Shown here: positions 9,490-19,402 of the stretch, in pieces
How the letters are laid out: every line of letters begins with the position of its first letter
How positions within the stretch are numbered: position 1 is the stretch's first letter
Origin: Tilletia caries
Lineage: Eukaryota; Basidiomycota; Exobasidiomycetes; Tilletiales; Tilletiaceae
Length of the DNA: 64,000 nucleotides
Direction of reading: 5' to 3'
Assembly: GCA_032718865.1 (NCBI GenBank)
Contig: JALUTQ010000030.1
Coordinates: 496,001 to 560,000 of the forward strand
Notes under the pieces: generated by a model
Databases searched by the model: none
Told to the model about the DNA's origin: nothing
The model's input: the letters and a program-made list of their open reading frames with translations, nothing else
Position numbers and translations under genes: made by a program

Positions 9490-11095
9490 GCATCGATCCT
9501 GGCCCACTCGCAGCTGCCACGTATGCCGCCGCCGCCGCAGCTACAGCTGCTACTACGAAGGCATCTCCAGGACTCAAGGCACCCCGCATCTTCCTTTCGT
9601 CATCTTCGTCCTTCTCGGCCCGGCTGAATCTGCCGTTCCACCTGGGAGGCGCAGGCGTTCTCGGCTTCTTCACCTCCCGGTACTTCCTCATCCTCGTCAT
9701 CGTCACCGCCGTAATCAATCGGATCGAACATGTCTGTTGACCTCGGACGCGGCCGCAGCCCATCAACGGATGAAAGCGCGTCCTTCTCAAGCTGCCTTGC
9801 CCACGTCCAGCTCACGCGCGCGGCACCTCTGGCCAGTACCACGTCGAGGTTCGGTCCGGCACACACATCTAGGCAGCCACACATCTAGACAGCCTTCCTC
9901 GCCGCTGTAGCCACTGTCCTTACCGAGGCGCTCATCAAAAAGTGAGAGACTCTCCTGTGGTTCACATGCCTCTTCTCTGGGTACATGCTCACATTCTTCT
10001 ATTCATCCACCTGCAGCTTGGAAGGCAGCCGTGCGGCGCCTTACTTCAACCTGAACCGGTTCGCATACCTCACCCACGCCTACGTCTTCAGCCCGGACTC
10101 CGAACACGAATACCCAGGCTCGCCCACATGGAGTCCCTTTTTCAACATGTTCCTCCAACTCGCCGAGCTCTGGACTCTCAGTGTCGTCTCGCTCTGGAAG
10201 TCAAGACCGCGCTCCCAACTTCCGATCACGTCTATCTTCGGCATCGCTTTGACGATTCACCACTTGCATTGGAGGTATATCGGCAGCCCGACAGATCCAC
10301 TACACATCATGAATCGCTCTCCCGATGCTTTCCTTCTGGCCATCATACTTCTCACAGCCTTCCTACATGCTCTGACCATGGCAATCACCGAGGGAACTGT
10401 GAGCACTTTGAGATTCCCTCCCCCCTACTGGTTGTCCCCTATTACACGAACTCGTCTTTACTCACGTGGCTGCTATTCTTCACAGATCGACACCAGCCGA
10501 CTCTTCTTCAACGCCTCAAACTTGCCCAGTCTCACAGAGGACTACAACCTCGCCCTCTTCAAGCTCGGCACAGCCTGTCTGGAGTCGACCCGCCTCAGCG
10601 GCCTGAGTCGCGAGCTCGTCAACATCCGCACGCCAGTGGGGCGCGAGCTTGGCTCTGGCTCATGCCTCTGGCCTCGAAGGACTTCAGAGAAGACGGGCTG
10701 GGAGGGGCACGAGGGCGACCATGGATGAGGATGAAGACATCGGCCTGGCTGAATTCTCGGAGGACGAGCGAGATATGATCGTCCGTCACCAGACAGAGCG
10801 GAGACGGCGCATGGAGGGTGGTGCCAATGAGGAGGACGTAGGTGACGGAGACGATAACAATGGTGATGGGAGAGAGGTCGACGACGCACGCGCGTTGGGA
10901 GCGCGTGTAACGGCGTTGCGGAACGGCTTCGCGTTGGAGATTCGCGACTTGCGCACGGCGGCTGATGGTGCCTTTGCGCGGAACTCCCTTGCTGTCCTGA
11001 GCGGGACGAGCCCGACACGACTGGCCGAAGCCCGACGGTTCGGCCTCACCCTCCTACGCGTCATCTTCGCCCTTACCACCCTCTCACTCGTGTGA
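9490..11095 (+). CDS. Multi-exon integral membrane protein, function unknown
   Basis: Exons supported by phase: about 9490-9731, 9889-9941, 10017-10398 and 10486 onward; introns 9732-9888, 9942-10016 and 10399-10485. The protein has an Ala-rich lead and hydrophobic segments FFTSRYFLILVIVTAVIN and TAFLAAVATVLTEALI. A luminal-type stretch (APYFNLNRFAYLTH, then SPTWSPFFNMFLQLAELW) and further membrane helices around LAIILLTAFLHALTMAITEG follow. The final part (from about 10725) is acidic, DEDEDIGLAEFSEDERD, and ends after a hydrophobic tail at 11095. Between 10630 and 10720 the frame changes by one; I could not find a clean intron, so this may be a small intron, an error or a mutation. The first exon is not located. 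I do not recognise the family. Confidence 0.5.
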
Positions 11096-11964
11096 ACGTG
11101 GTCCTGCATCCCTCCCGTGCTCCGGCTACGCTTCGGACGGAACGTGTGGCGAACCACAAAGAGGCGGGTGAGCCGGGTGATGAGATGGAAGAGAAGGAAG
11201 GTGCCGAGGTATGTGCGCTTGCTCTGGCATGGTTCGATTGGGGAGACGATTCTGCTCAAGACCCGCACAGGCCAACCCCAACGCCAGATACTCCTCAGAC
11301 CACCACGGCCGTACGATTTAGACGAGATCCGCCAGCTTTCAAGGTGCCCAACCTCACCATTAAGGACCTCCTGTCCGCCATCCCAGCACACTGCTTCGAG
11401 CGGCCCTTCAAGAGCTTCTTCTCCCTCAGCATAGACCTCATCAAGGTCTCCGCCCTCGCATACGCCGGCACTTACATCGATACTCTCCTCAATTCCGTAG
11501 ACTTCTCGTCCAGCCCTCTCAATCCTTCAGGCTTCATCAGCCCCGCCACCCAGTTCTCACTCGCCCGCTTCATCGCCTGGGCCTTCTGGTCCTTCTGGCA
11601 AGGACTCGTCTTCACCGGCATCTGGGTCGTCGCACACGAGTGTGGCCATCAGGCTTTCAGCCCTAGCATGACCATCAACAACGCCGTCGGCTGGGTCTTG
11701 CACTCTGCCCTGATGGTGCCTTACCACTCATGGCGCATTTTCCACGCACGTCACCACGCCGGCACCGGTCACCTTACCCTCGAAGAGGTTTTTGTCCCCC
11801 GCACACGCGCCCAGCGTGGTCTCAAGAACCTCCGCCCGCTTCTCACGGATGAGGACGAGGATATCAAGGCTGCGCTGAAAGCGGCGGCGAAGACGGACAC
11901 GGTCATCATCCAGCGAAACGGAAAGCAGAAGCGCATCGAGGCTCTCATAAGACGGGCAGCGTGA
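11092..11964 (+). pseudogene. Fatty-acid desaturase (delta-12/FAD2-like), C-terminally truncated
   Basis: The frame contains the family hallmarks KVPNLTIKDLLSAIPAHCFE, histidine box 1 (AHECGHQAFSP) and histidine box 2 (HSWRIFHARHHAGTGHLT), followed by VFVPRTRAQ. Delta-12 desaturases need a third box (HxxHH) and another pair of membrane helices about 150-200 residues later. Here the frame ends after a Lys/Glu-rich stretch at TGA 11962-11964, and no third box is seen in the following kilobase. Family members bind a di-iron centre and desaturate oleoyl chains in the ER; without box 3 this copy should be inactive. The N-terminus is also unclear: an ATG at about 11185 or an unrecognised upstream exon could serve as the start. 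It overlaps the end of the membrane protein gene by a few bases in another frame. Confidence 0.65.
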
Positions 11965-12238
11965 AGCACCGAAGAGAGGAAAGGGGAGACTTGGAGGGCA
12001 TATCAAATATGGGTATGGAAGTGAGTAGCTTCTGCAGTGGGGAGACAAGCCGGAAGGGAGGAAGTAGATTGACATTGAAGGGCGGCAGAAATGCAGGAGC
12101 GGTGAGCAAAGGAAATGTAAACATATGTATATACAAGACATGCAATCAACCTTTCACGACGAAGCTCGAGAGGACGAAACACCCTGAAAACCAGGTGGCG
12201 CATTGTACTCAATCATTATCGAAAAGTCCACGTGTTAG

Positions 12239-12261
12239 ACGCCCGCGCTGTGCGCGGGCGT
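12239..12261. terminator. GC-rich hairpin, 10-bp arms
   Basis: ACGCCCGCGC (12239-12248) pairs perfectly with GCGCGGGCGT (12252-12261) around TGT. It lies about 275 nt beyond the desaturase stop. Listed under terminator only because of its shape; fungal Pol II does not require such a hairpin and its role is unknown. Confidence 0.3.
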
Positions 12262-12399
12262 TAGTTACTCCTTGTGGATCGTGGATCAGTTGATCGTGGT
12301 GCAGCTTCCAGATGACTCTCGCCACTTTCACGCTTTATCGACGACACACTTTTGGCTCACTAAAACTGCCTGCTCTTGGTTGCGCCTTTGCCAAGTACC

Positions 12400-12406
12400 T
12401 ATATAA
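12400..12406 (+). promoter_or_regulatory. TATA box of the 12.6-kb gene
   Basis: TATATAA followed by GG, 151 nt before the ATG at 12557. Position and sequence fit a core promoter. Confidence 0.55.
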
Positions 12407-12556
12407 GGAGAGGGAAGTTTCACAGTCAGCGCCAGGCCTTCTGCTGATGTCCTCGCCTTCAAATTACGCTGCTTCACATCCTATTGATCAAGATCTCGTA
12501 TTTCCCTCCCTTTCCTCGCTCAACACTTTTCTGCTTCCAGATCTTTCAGGATTCAG

Positions 12557-13180
12557 ATGAGATCCCAGAATCCGGAGTCTGCCTCGTCCTCGGCTCTAAG
12601 GGAGGTATCGAGACCTCATGGTGAGTCCCTGTCCCCTCCATACCTCCCACAATAAGTCCGCTAATCCCTTGACGTATCGCCAGGTCTCGTCGAACGTCTC
12701 CAAGTCACGATGGAAAACCTGGGCGTCAGCACAATCTTTCACTTGAGAGCCGCCTTGATCCACCCTTACAGTTCGGATCATGACTTGATCAACCACATGC
12801 AGCGCCGAGTCCAGCTCATGCTGGACGAGATTCCAGCTCTCTCAACCCGAATCGAATTGCGAGAAACTCGATCTGCCCATAGGTCGAAGAATCCTAAGGA
12901 CAAAGCGAAAGTGGAGCCGCATATGGTCATCTGCGATAGATCGAATGCGAATCTCTTCCTGGCGCCCCAGGTCGCCAGCACTTCCATCACCACCGTTTCC
13001 ATACCCTCTGGCTCATCCGGAGGTGCGGTCTGGGAGAGCATTCTGCCCCTCGCTACCCAATCCTCACACCAACGCGTCCAGATCCGAGGCGGCCCACTAT
13101 GGTCGGTCGACTTCGTCCAATCGCCTCGTCTTGAGTGTGACATACAAGAAGAACAGCATCAGAAAGCCACCCCTACGTAG
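12557..13180 (+). CDS. Small hypothetical protein, two exons
   Basis: Exons 12557-12620 and 12684-13180, joined across a GTGAGT..CCAG intron of 63 nt in phase 1, giving 186 residues starting MRSQNPESASSSALREV. The protein is hydrophilic with a few basic stretches (THRSKNPKDKAK-like around the middle) and a Ser/Gly run SIPSGSSGG. No signal peptide, membrane helix or family motif is visible. The TATA box at 12400 and the clean intron support a real transcribed gene. Probably lineage-restricted; function not assigned. Confidence 0.5.
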
Positions 13181-14170
13181 TGGGCTGGCTTCGTGTGCTT
13201 CAGGAGGTATTGGGCCGGAGACGACTGTGGGCCAGGCTGTGGAGGGGGTAGAGCGGATAGTTGGTGAGGCCTAATACTCTATTTTGTTGGGGCGTTGGGG
13301 GAGACACTCTTTGGGAAGCAGTTCGGATACTGTGCACTTCGACAACGTCGGGCAAGATTCCAGGCTCCAGCAGTCAAGCAGCGTCACATCCGTGATCTGG
13401 CGTCTGGCAACTCTGCCGTCTGGACTCCCCAGCGAGGCCTGCCTCCCCGAATCCAATTTCCCTCTTCACGTTGACTTGACTATCAGGTCTTGGACTCTTG
13501 GACATTTGGTGCAGAATATTGATCTCCCAATTGGCACCAACGAGACTTATCGTTCCTGCTTGAAATGAGAGACCCAACCATACACACGCGAGCTGAGTAC
13601 CTCCTGAGATCTCAGAGCTGTCAGATGCCCATCGTCAGAGCGTGCTGCCATGGCCGAGCACCCGTCTATACTCTCATCCGGCGCCGCATTTTTAACATAT
13701 ATGTACGCTATGTTAATTTGTGTGCTTCAAGCAAGGTAGCAAACAAAGAACCGACAGAGCCTCAGAAGACGAGATTGTGAGTTGTGACGCCGAGTCTCGA
13801 CAGCATGCCGAGTTCTTTGAGTGATCGTTATGTAGCGACAAGATTGAAGAACTGTCCTGCCCATGACGATGACGACCTGAGGCCTGAGGACGGAAGGGTT
13901 GGTGATGATCTGAGAAAAGAAGGGTATGGTGACGACTTGAGAAAATAGGGGATGGTGATGACCGATGACTTGAGAACAGAATGGGTGGTGAGGCCCTTAA
14001 GCCCACGGGGCGAGAATTCCATGGCGGTGTCCGAATTGAGGAGAGGCTTCCAGAGAAAAGCAAGCTGCAAGCGTATCCTGGCTGCGTTTATTGAATGGGA
14101 AGATGATCGGGAACATCCGCCAGAGCCTGACCGACTGTGGCAAGGACGACGAGGGAACATGGCAGGAGCC
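13181..14170. other. No gene seen
   Basis: Only short, unsupported ORFs on either strand. The left part is the 3' flank of the 12.6-kb gene and the right part the 3' flank of the secreted-protein gene on the minus strand. Confidence 0.4.
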
Positions 14171-16191
14171 TTAGACGTTGGGCACGAAGATGAGGTTCTG
14201 TGGAAGTCCGGGCGAGAGATAGAAGCAACTGTCAGCTCGGGTGAACCAAGGGGGGCTAGAGGGAAGACAGCGTAGTGGCAGCATCCAGGTCTGAAGGTGT
14301 TACGAGTACTGACCAAGTTCTGAGTCAAGAACCCATCGTACCGGGTCCGGTATGCAGCTTCATCACCGGTGAACTCGAAGAAGGTTGCACCTTGAGCCTG
14401 GAATGCGATCAGGGTCGGATTGGAGACGGACGCTATTGGCAGTCCGAACATCACACCGGAAAGTTGCAAAAAGAGAGGTGTCAAGTCAGATCGCGCAGCT
14501 CCGCGCTTTTGGAAGTTCCATAACTTACAGCCGTCGGAGTTGGTCCAGGTGAGCTGAAGCGAGCCGGTATCAGGGTCGTAGGACCAAACCCGGCTCTCGT
14601 AGACGGCCGGGGGGGCACCCGACGAAGTAAGGGAGTTCTGAGTCATGTCTGTCGACTGAGTTCCTGCGTCAACTGATGTGGCCGGATCCGATAATTCGAA
14701 TAGTGGAGCGCAAGGAGCAAAAAGCGAACACAGGATTGGAGATGTAGAAACGTCAGAGAGGTGATTTCCGGAGTGTATGCCTTCGCAAGTGCTTTTTCGA
14801 AACTACCCACCCTTGTTCACGTTGCCGATGATGATGTAGCTGTTGCGCAAGATTCAGTATCAGCCGTTGTCAGTCCTCTTTTCTTTTTTTTGGAGCCACA
14901 GCAGATCGAGACCAATGTCATCCTAACCCTCACTTAAAGAGACCTGGTCCAATGTCGTTGGCTGAGTTTTGCCTGTCCGTTCCCATGACGGTTCCGAGGT
15001 AGGGGAAGCTTGAGCCGCTTGGGTTGATAATGTTAATGAGACCCGAGATGGACGGACGAATCGAGACCACCAGAGCGTTATCGGCGCTGTCCGTGACAGA
15101 AGTGGCTCCATAGTCACCCGAGACGGGACCGAAATAGCCAAAGAAGGTGCCGTCCGCGTTCATGATCTTGATTCGACCGGCGATAGTGGGCGTGGGCAGA
15201 GCGATGACGGCGGTGGAGGTGACCGTCAGCACAGTGGTGTCCAGCACGGTCGCCGTCACGGGGACAAGGGACGAGCTTGTAATAACGGTGGTCTTGGTGA
15301 TCGCAGGCTTGGTGTTCGTCGACGTCGAGGTTACGACCGAGGTCTTTGTCGGTGTCACGATAATAGTGGCAACTTTGCTGCCGGTCACCGTGTTGACGCC
15401 GCCCTTAACGGTCTTCGTCGTGGTCACGGTTTTCGTGCAGGTCTTCGTCTTGGGGACGACGATATGGGAGCAAGCTCTCGAGATGGATGCGGAGCAGTGC
15501 GGTTGGAGCCAGCGCGGAATGTTGACGTTCTTCCCGCGGCGCTCGGCGACGGCCGTGAAGGTCGTAAAGGTTCTGTCGAACAGCAGGTTAGCCACTGCAT
15601 CACGAACATTCCAATACATTCTGGCGAACACAACTCACTGGGTGACAGCCGTGGTTGCGGTGACGACGGAGGTAACCGTGGTGACCGTAGAGGTGAAGGG
15701 AAGTACCGTGGCGATCGTTTGGACCACAGTGGGAGTTACCTGCACGACGCTGAGCTGAGTGCTGAATTTGGTCACCGGTGATGCCGTCTTCGTGATAGAG
15801 GCGGTCTTGACCAGGGTTGAGGACGCAAGCGTTGCGCTGGCCGTCTTCGTGATCGTCCTGGTCGTCGTCGTTGCGTATGGAGGCAGATGCAGGAAGGTCG
15901 AGCAGAAGTTGGAGCCGGTAGTCTTCTTGTCCCTGATAGTATGGACAATGTCGCGGACCTCGCCTCGCTTCAAGATCGAGGGCGTAGGTCTGACAATGAC
16001 CGTAGACATGTAATAGCGCACAGTGTAAGACGAGGCGGTGGCATGGACATGAGCGTGAACGGTCTTAGACGGTGGAGAAATTTTTGCTTACCATTGTTGA
16101 AGACCTCGGTGCCGGACGCTGGAGCAGCGAGGAGAAGTGAGGATGACGAGAGGGCGGCCGCGGCCAGGAGGAGGGTATCGATGACACGCAT
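14171..16191 (-). CDS. Secreted Thr-rich protein with C-terminal beta-type domain, seven exons
   Basis: Exons (minus): 16191-16092, 15963-15639, 15572-14934, 14839-14811, 14672-14529, 14432-14314 and 14197-14171; the phases agree throughout and give about 460 residues. Exon 1 is a signal peptide (MRVIDTLLLAAAALSSSS, LLLAAPASG). Next come a Cys-containing segment (FCSTFLHLPPYA) and long Thr/Val/Ser tracts likely to be O-glycosylated, then a compact C-terminal domain (RIKIMNADGTFFGYFG, YESRVWSYDPDTGSLQLTW) ending NLIFVPNV. The acceptor of exon 2 is weak and is the least certain junction; exon 4 is only 29 nt. The protein is probably extracellular or cell-wall associated. It resembles Thr-rich secreted proteins widespread in basidiomycetes, but I know no assigned function. 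Upstream lies the fold-back MITE. Confidence 0.7.
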
Positions 16192-16684
16192 TGGATGGGA
16201 TTGAAGGAAGAAGCCCTAGAGAGGAAAGCAGAGGGAGGTAAAGGGAGGAGGGAAAAGAGTGTGGGTGGGAATGGGAGTGATTTGGTCCAGGGGGGAGTGT
16301 GAACGAGCGGCACCTATAAGAAGGCGGAAGACGACCAGGAAGAGAGTAGGGGCAGTCAGATGTCAGTTTGTGCCTGGAGCGAGATAGAGACGAGAGTCAT
16401 AAGCCAGAGCTGAGAGCAAGACAGGAGACAAGGGATGGGGAGGTCTCAGGCCAGCATTATTGTTATTTCCTCCTACTAAGTCCGTCAATGCGGTGACTCG
16501 GTGACTGTCCACTGTCGGGTAGCGGGCATCGCCCAGACTGCAGGCGGCCGCAGAATGCAAGTCTGCAATAATAATAGGTCAGGATGGAGCGCTGGAGGCG
16601 GGAGGCTTAGATAGAGCCGGGAGCGTGGAGCGTGGAGCGCCGCTGGACCTGGCGGGACGGGATCATGCATGGGAAGAACCAATA
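16192..16684. other. Promoter-side region of the secreted-protein gene
   Basis: No gene seen between the start of the Thr-rich protein gene and the MITE. A CACCTATAAGAAGG stretch near 16311 could be a TATA-like element, but it is in the plus orientation and not convincing for the minus-strand gene. Confidence 0.3.
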
Positions 16685-17170
16685 TACGAGGTGGAGGACG
16701 AAAGTCTTCGAATGATTTCTGAAATACTTAGTGTTTACACTCAGAATCTTCAAACTTGGCTCTCAATTGAAGTCCACAACCAGTCAAACAACTTGTGAGC
16801 TGAAAGGTGGTAAGCATAGAACACACGAATAGGCACCTTTTTGCTCTTCAGAGCTGACTGCTTTTTGTCTGCGAATGGGTGGGTACGTGAGCAAAGTGTG
16901 AAAATCCGAGATTTTATTCAATTAGTAAATTATTAAGTGATTTCATTTTGCTCCTAACCCTATTGAGAGTCGTCTTTTTCCCAGACAGAAACCGGTCCGA
17001 CAACTTAAGAACAAAAGTTGCTCAAGTACACGCTGTATGATTTCCAGCTTTCCGCTCGCAAGTTGTTGTATTGGTTGTGGACTTCCTTTGAGAGCTCCGA
17101 AGGAGCGATTTGAGTGTAAACACTAAGTAAAATTGAGGTGCGTTCGAAGACTTTCGTCCTCCACCTCGTA
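16685..17170. mobile_element. Fold-back MITE with near full-length inverted arms, TA target sites
   Basis: The outermost 28 bp (TACGAGGTGGAGGACGAAAG..., 16685-16712) are perfectly inverted at 17143-17170. After a short divergent patch, ACTTAGTGTTTACACTCA is again perfectly inverted, and similarity continues inward (GAAGTCCACAACCA, ACAACTTG, then a TTTxTGTCTG motif) for roughly 195 nt per arm. The centre is AT-rich (about 16885-16970). The ends begin and finish with TA, suggesting TA target duplication and mobilisation by a Tc1/mariner-type transposase. No coding capacity. Confidence 0.85.
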
Positions 17171-17750
17171 AAAGGCACCAGGCACAGATTGGAGTTTGAA
17201 CGTTGGACCTGCGACGACGGCTCCGAACCACGCGGACGTACAGACAGGTACAGTATACAGATCATCTTTATGTACATACCCGAGTTGGCCTTACGCCTCA
17301 CCGCCGCTCCACTACTATACCGCCGCCTCACCACTACTGACACTAATAACTGCATGCGTGGCTCACTACTGAGTCGCTTGTATGGCTTATTTGTCCGGTG
17401 TCCCTCGTTGCATGCTGGTCTTTTTGGAAGCTGTCCGCTCGGCGCTCACTGGCCACCGCTGCCGCAGACCGCAGTGCCAATTGCCAGCACGTTTTTGCCT
17501 GTTGGTAAGGTGTGGTCGAGATACGTGCTACGTCCGGTTCGAGGCTTCGAGCTTCGAGCTTCGTACAGTGAGCTCGAGTTCAGACTTCAGGGTCAAAGGC
17601 GAAGGTCCGAGGGCCGAGCGAGCGGGGAAGGCAAGCGTTGGAGCATCTATTGAAGCTCGAAACCCATCAGTATCTGGCTAAGAGGTGCTCGTTCCGTAAC
17701 CAATCCCAACCGATGAGTTGGGGGATCTATGACTTCTGCGTTCAACTCAC
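17171..17750. other. 3' region of the 18-kb minus-strand gene
   Basis: The last exon of the gene at 17751-18869 probably lies here (a TTAGCCAG acceptor near 17673 leads into an open stretch to about 17526), but two acceptors are possible and I cannot choose. Confidence 0.35.
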
Positions 17751-18869
17751 CCCGCGTGCGCCATCGTCCCGCGATCGTCCCGCTCCCAAGGCAGACCGTG
17801 TTCGCTTTGGATTTGCCCAGGTCATCTTCTGGCCGAGTTTGCACGTTTACTTCATTGTTGTCGCTGATCGCCATAGCCACACTGGCAGACGTTCCTCCAG
17901 TAGGATTCACGGGGCCGTCGGCCCACAGAGCCGGAATCTGGCCCGGAGCTGTGTCAGAGATGGGTACGGGAAAGGTCCGATTGGGGAGCGTGCCTATGGG
18001 GAGCAGCAGGTATTGAAGGCGCCGGTCTGGTCAGAAACAGCAATAGTGTGATATTATGAGGATGAAGGCCACTTTACCTGTTGAAACCTCGACACAGGGA
18101 CAGAGGAAAGGCAGTAGGATTGATCCTTGACAGGATCTACCACTCACAGAAGCTGCACGCTTCTTCGTCCGTCAGTGCCAAAGGCGGGATTGATGCGCGT
18201 ACGGCTTTAGTGGCCCGTTGCTAGCCATGCTGCGCGACGAGCAGGGTCCGGCTGTCCAACAATGCGATCCATGAGGGCCCCGAACTTGATCTGCCTGTAT
18301 TCAGCATCGCCGGTATTTCAGTCCGATCAGTCATCAGTATGGTCTGAGCGTGATTCCAAATAGTTCTCACCGATTGCATGCTCGTTACAGAACTCCTTTT
18401 GAAGTTCAAGGAGTCAGAGACGCAACTTGGAAATATGTCGACAAACAGCCTGTGCTGATTCCTCGTCCTCCCTCCAGGTGCAGGTTGACTGGTCCCAGGC
18501 GGCGAGGGTGACGAGGGTGACGAGGGTGACGAGTCGGGCGATGACAGGACGGTGTCGAGACCCTCTTGATCCGATGTGGCCCATTTCCACGTGAACACGG
18601 CCTCGAGGTCAAAGTCCTGTTCGTGAACAAGTGAGGAGGGTCAACCAGGGTGATCGGTCGCTGGGATGGAGGGAAGGCAGAAGACTTTCGTCTCAACTTG
18701 TTGGGCAAGAAGCAGGATGCGGACAGCTGACATAACAGTCCACACCGCCAGACACGCCGACAATTACTGCAAGAGCAGAAGGACATTCTAGGTCTGAGTA
18801 GTCGTAGATTTGGAAAGCCGGAACGATCTGGTTCATCGACTCACCTTCGCCTCTCTTTTCTTGAGCCAT
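17751..18869 (-). CDS. Hypothetical protein, multi-exon, 3' end unresolved
   Basis: Phase-consistent exons (minus): 18869-18845 (MAQEKRGEG), 18766-18732 (VIVGVSGGVDCY), 18616-18371, 18220-18148 and 18026-17751. The donor sites are GTGAGT, GTCAGC, GTGAGA, GTGAGT and GTGAGT. The third exon has an FTWKWATSDQEG stretch followed by a Ser/Pro run from a 9-bp GTGACGAGG tandem repeat. Exons 4-5 give TKAVRASIPPLALTDEEAC and LLPIGTLPNRTFPVPISD, followed by TAPGQIPALWADGPVNPTGG. No membrane segment or catalytic motif is recognised. A tempting open stretch at 18290-18221 (IKFGALMDRIVG...) would need a frameshift to join exon 4; the model above leaves it in an intron. The final exon was not fixed. Confidence 0.4.
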
Positions 18870-19402
18870 GATGCAGAGGGTCGTGACTGGCAAGTGGCAG
18901 TGGCGATGCTGTGAACGTCTGGGTTGAGATTTGAGACTTGAGAAGGATCGGGAGCGCGCTTGGCAGCATTCTTTCGTACAGGAACTGAGCAGGCGAGCCA
19001 CCGCGCACCGCGTGTCGAGACTCGAGGGAGAGGATAGGTCGCCATGTCCGCCTTCTGCTTCCAGAGTCCCAGTGACCAAATGAGGTTCCGATGCCATTTG
19101 CGTTGATGGAAAGCTGAGAGGCGAGAGCAGGTCCACCCAATGAACGATCGAACCATGAAGATGGCCAAGTCATCATTCAACCGGACCGTGTTTGAGTGCA
19201 GAAAGCCCTTACACGTCTACCATGGACCATGAGACCGAACGTTATGAGATCTATAGTAATGTTTGCAGCAGAATGGGTTCCGTTCCTAACGATCCGTTTC
19301 CGTAATGAGTAATGAGTATGTAATGAGTAATGAGGCAATGAGGAGTCAGTGAGTTTGAGAAGAAAAGAGAGGGACAGACCCATGTCCGCGACACCCTATG
19401 CG
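18870..19402. other. Intergenic, simple repeat
   Basis: No supported gene. It contains a TAATGAGTA/TAATGAG simple repeat at about 19302-19343 between two minus-strand genes. Confidence 0.4.

Larger units (their letters stand above)
11965..12556. other. Intergenic interval with hairpin and TATA box
   Basis: No gene seen. It contains the GC hairpin at 12239-12261 and the TATA element at 12400 that serves the next gene. Confidence 0.5.

Noticed and set aside
9328..9884. Alternative ORFs on both strands before the membrane protein gene
   Set aside because: Compositional shadows; the hydrophobic exon in the third frame has better support.
18221..18290. Exon-like stretch IKFGALMDRIVGQPDP on the minus strand
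   Set aside because: Joining it to the next exon needs a one-base frameshift, while leaving it in an intron gives a clean phase from 18371 to 18220.
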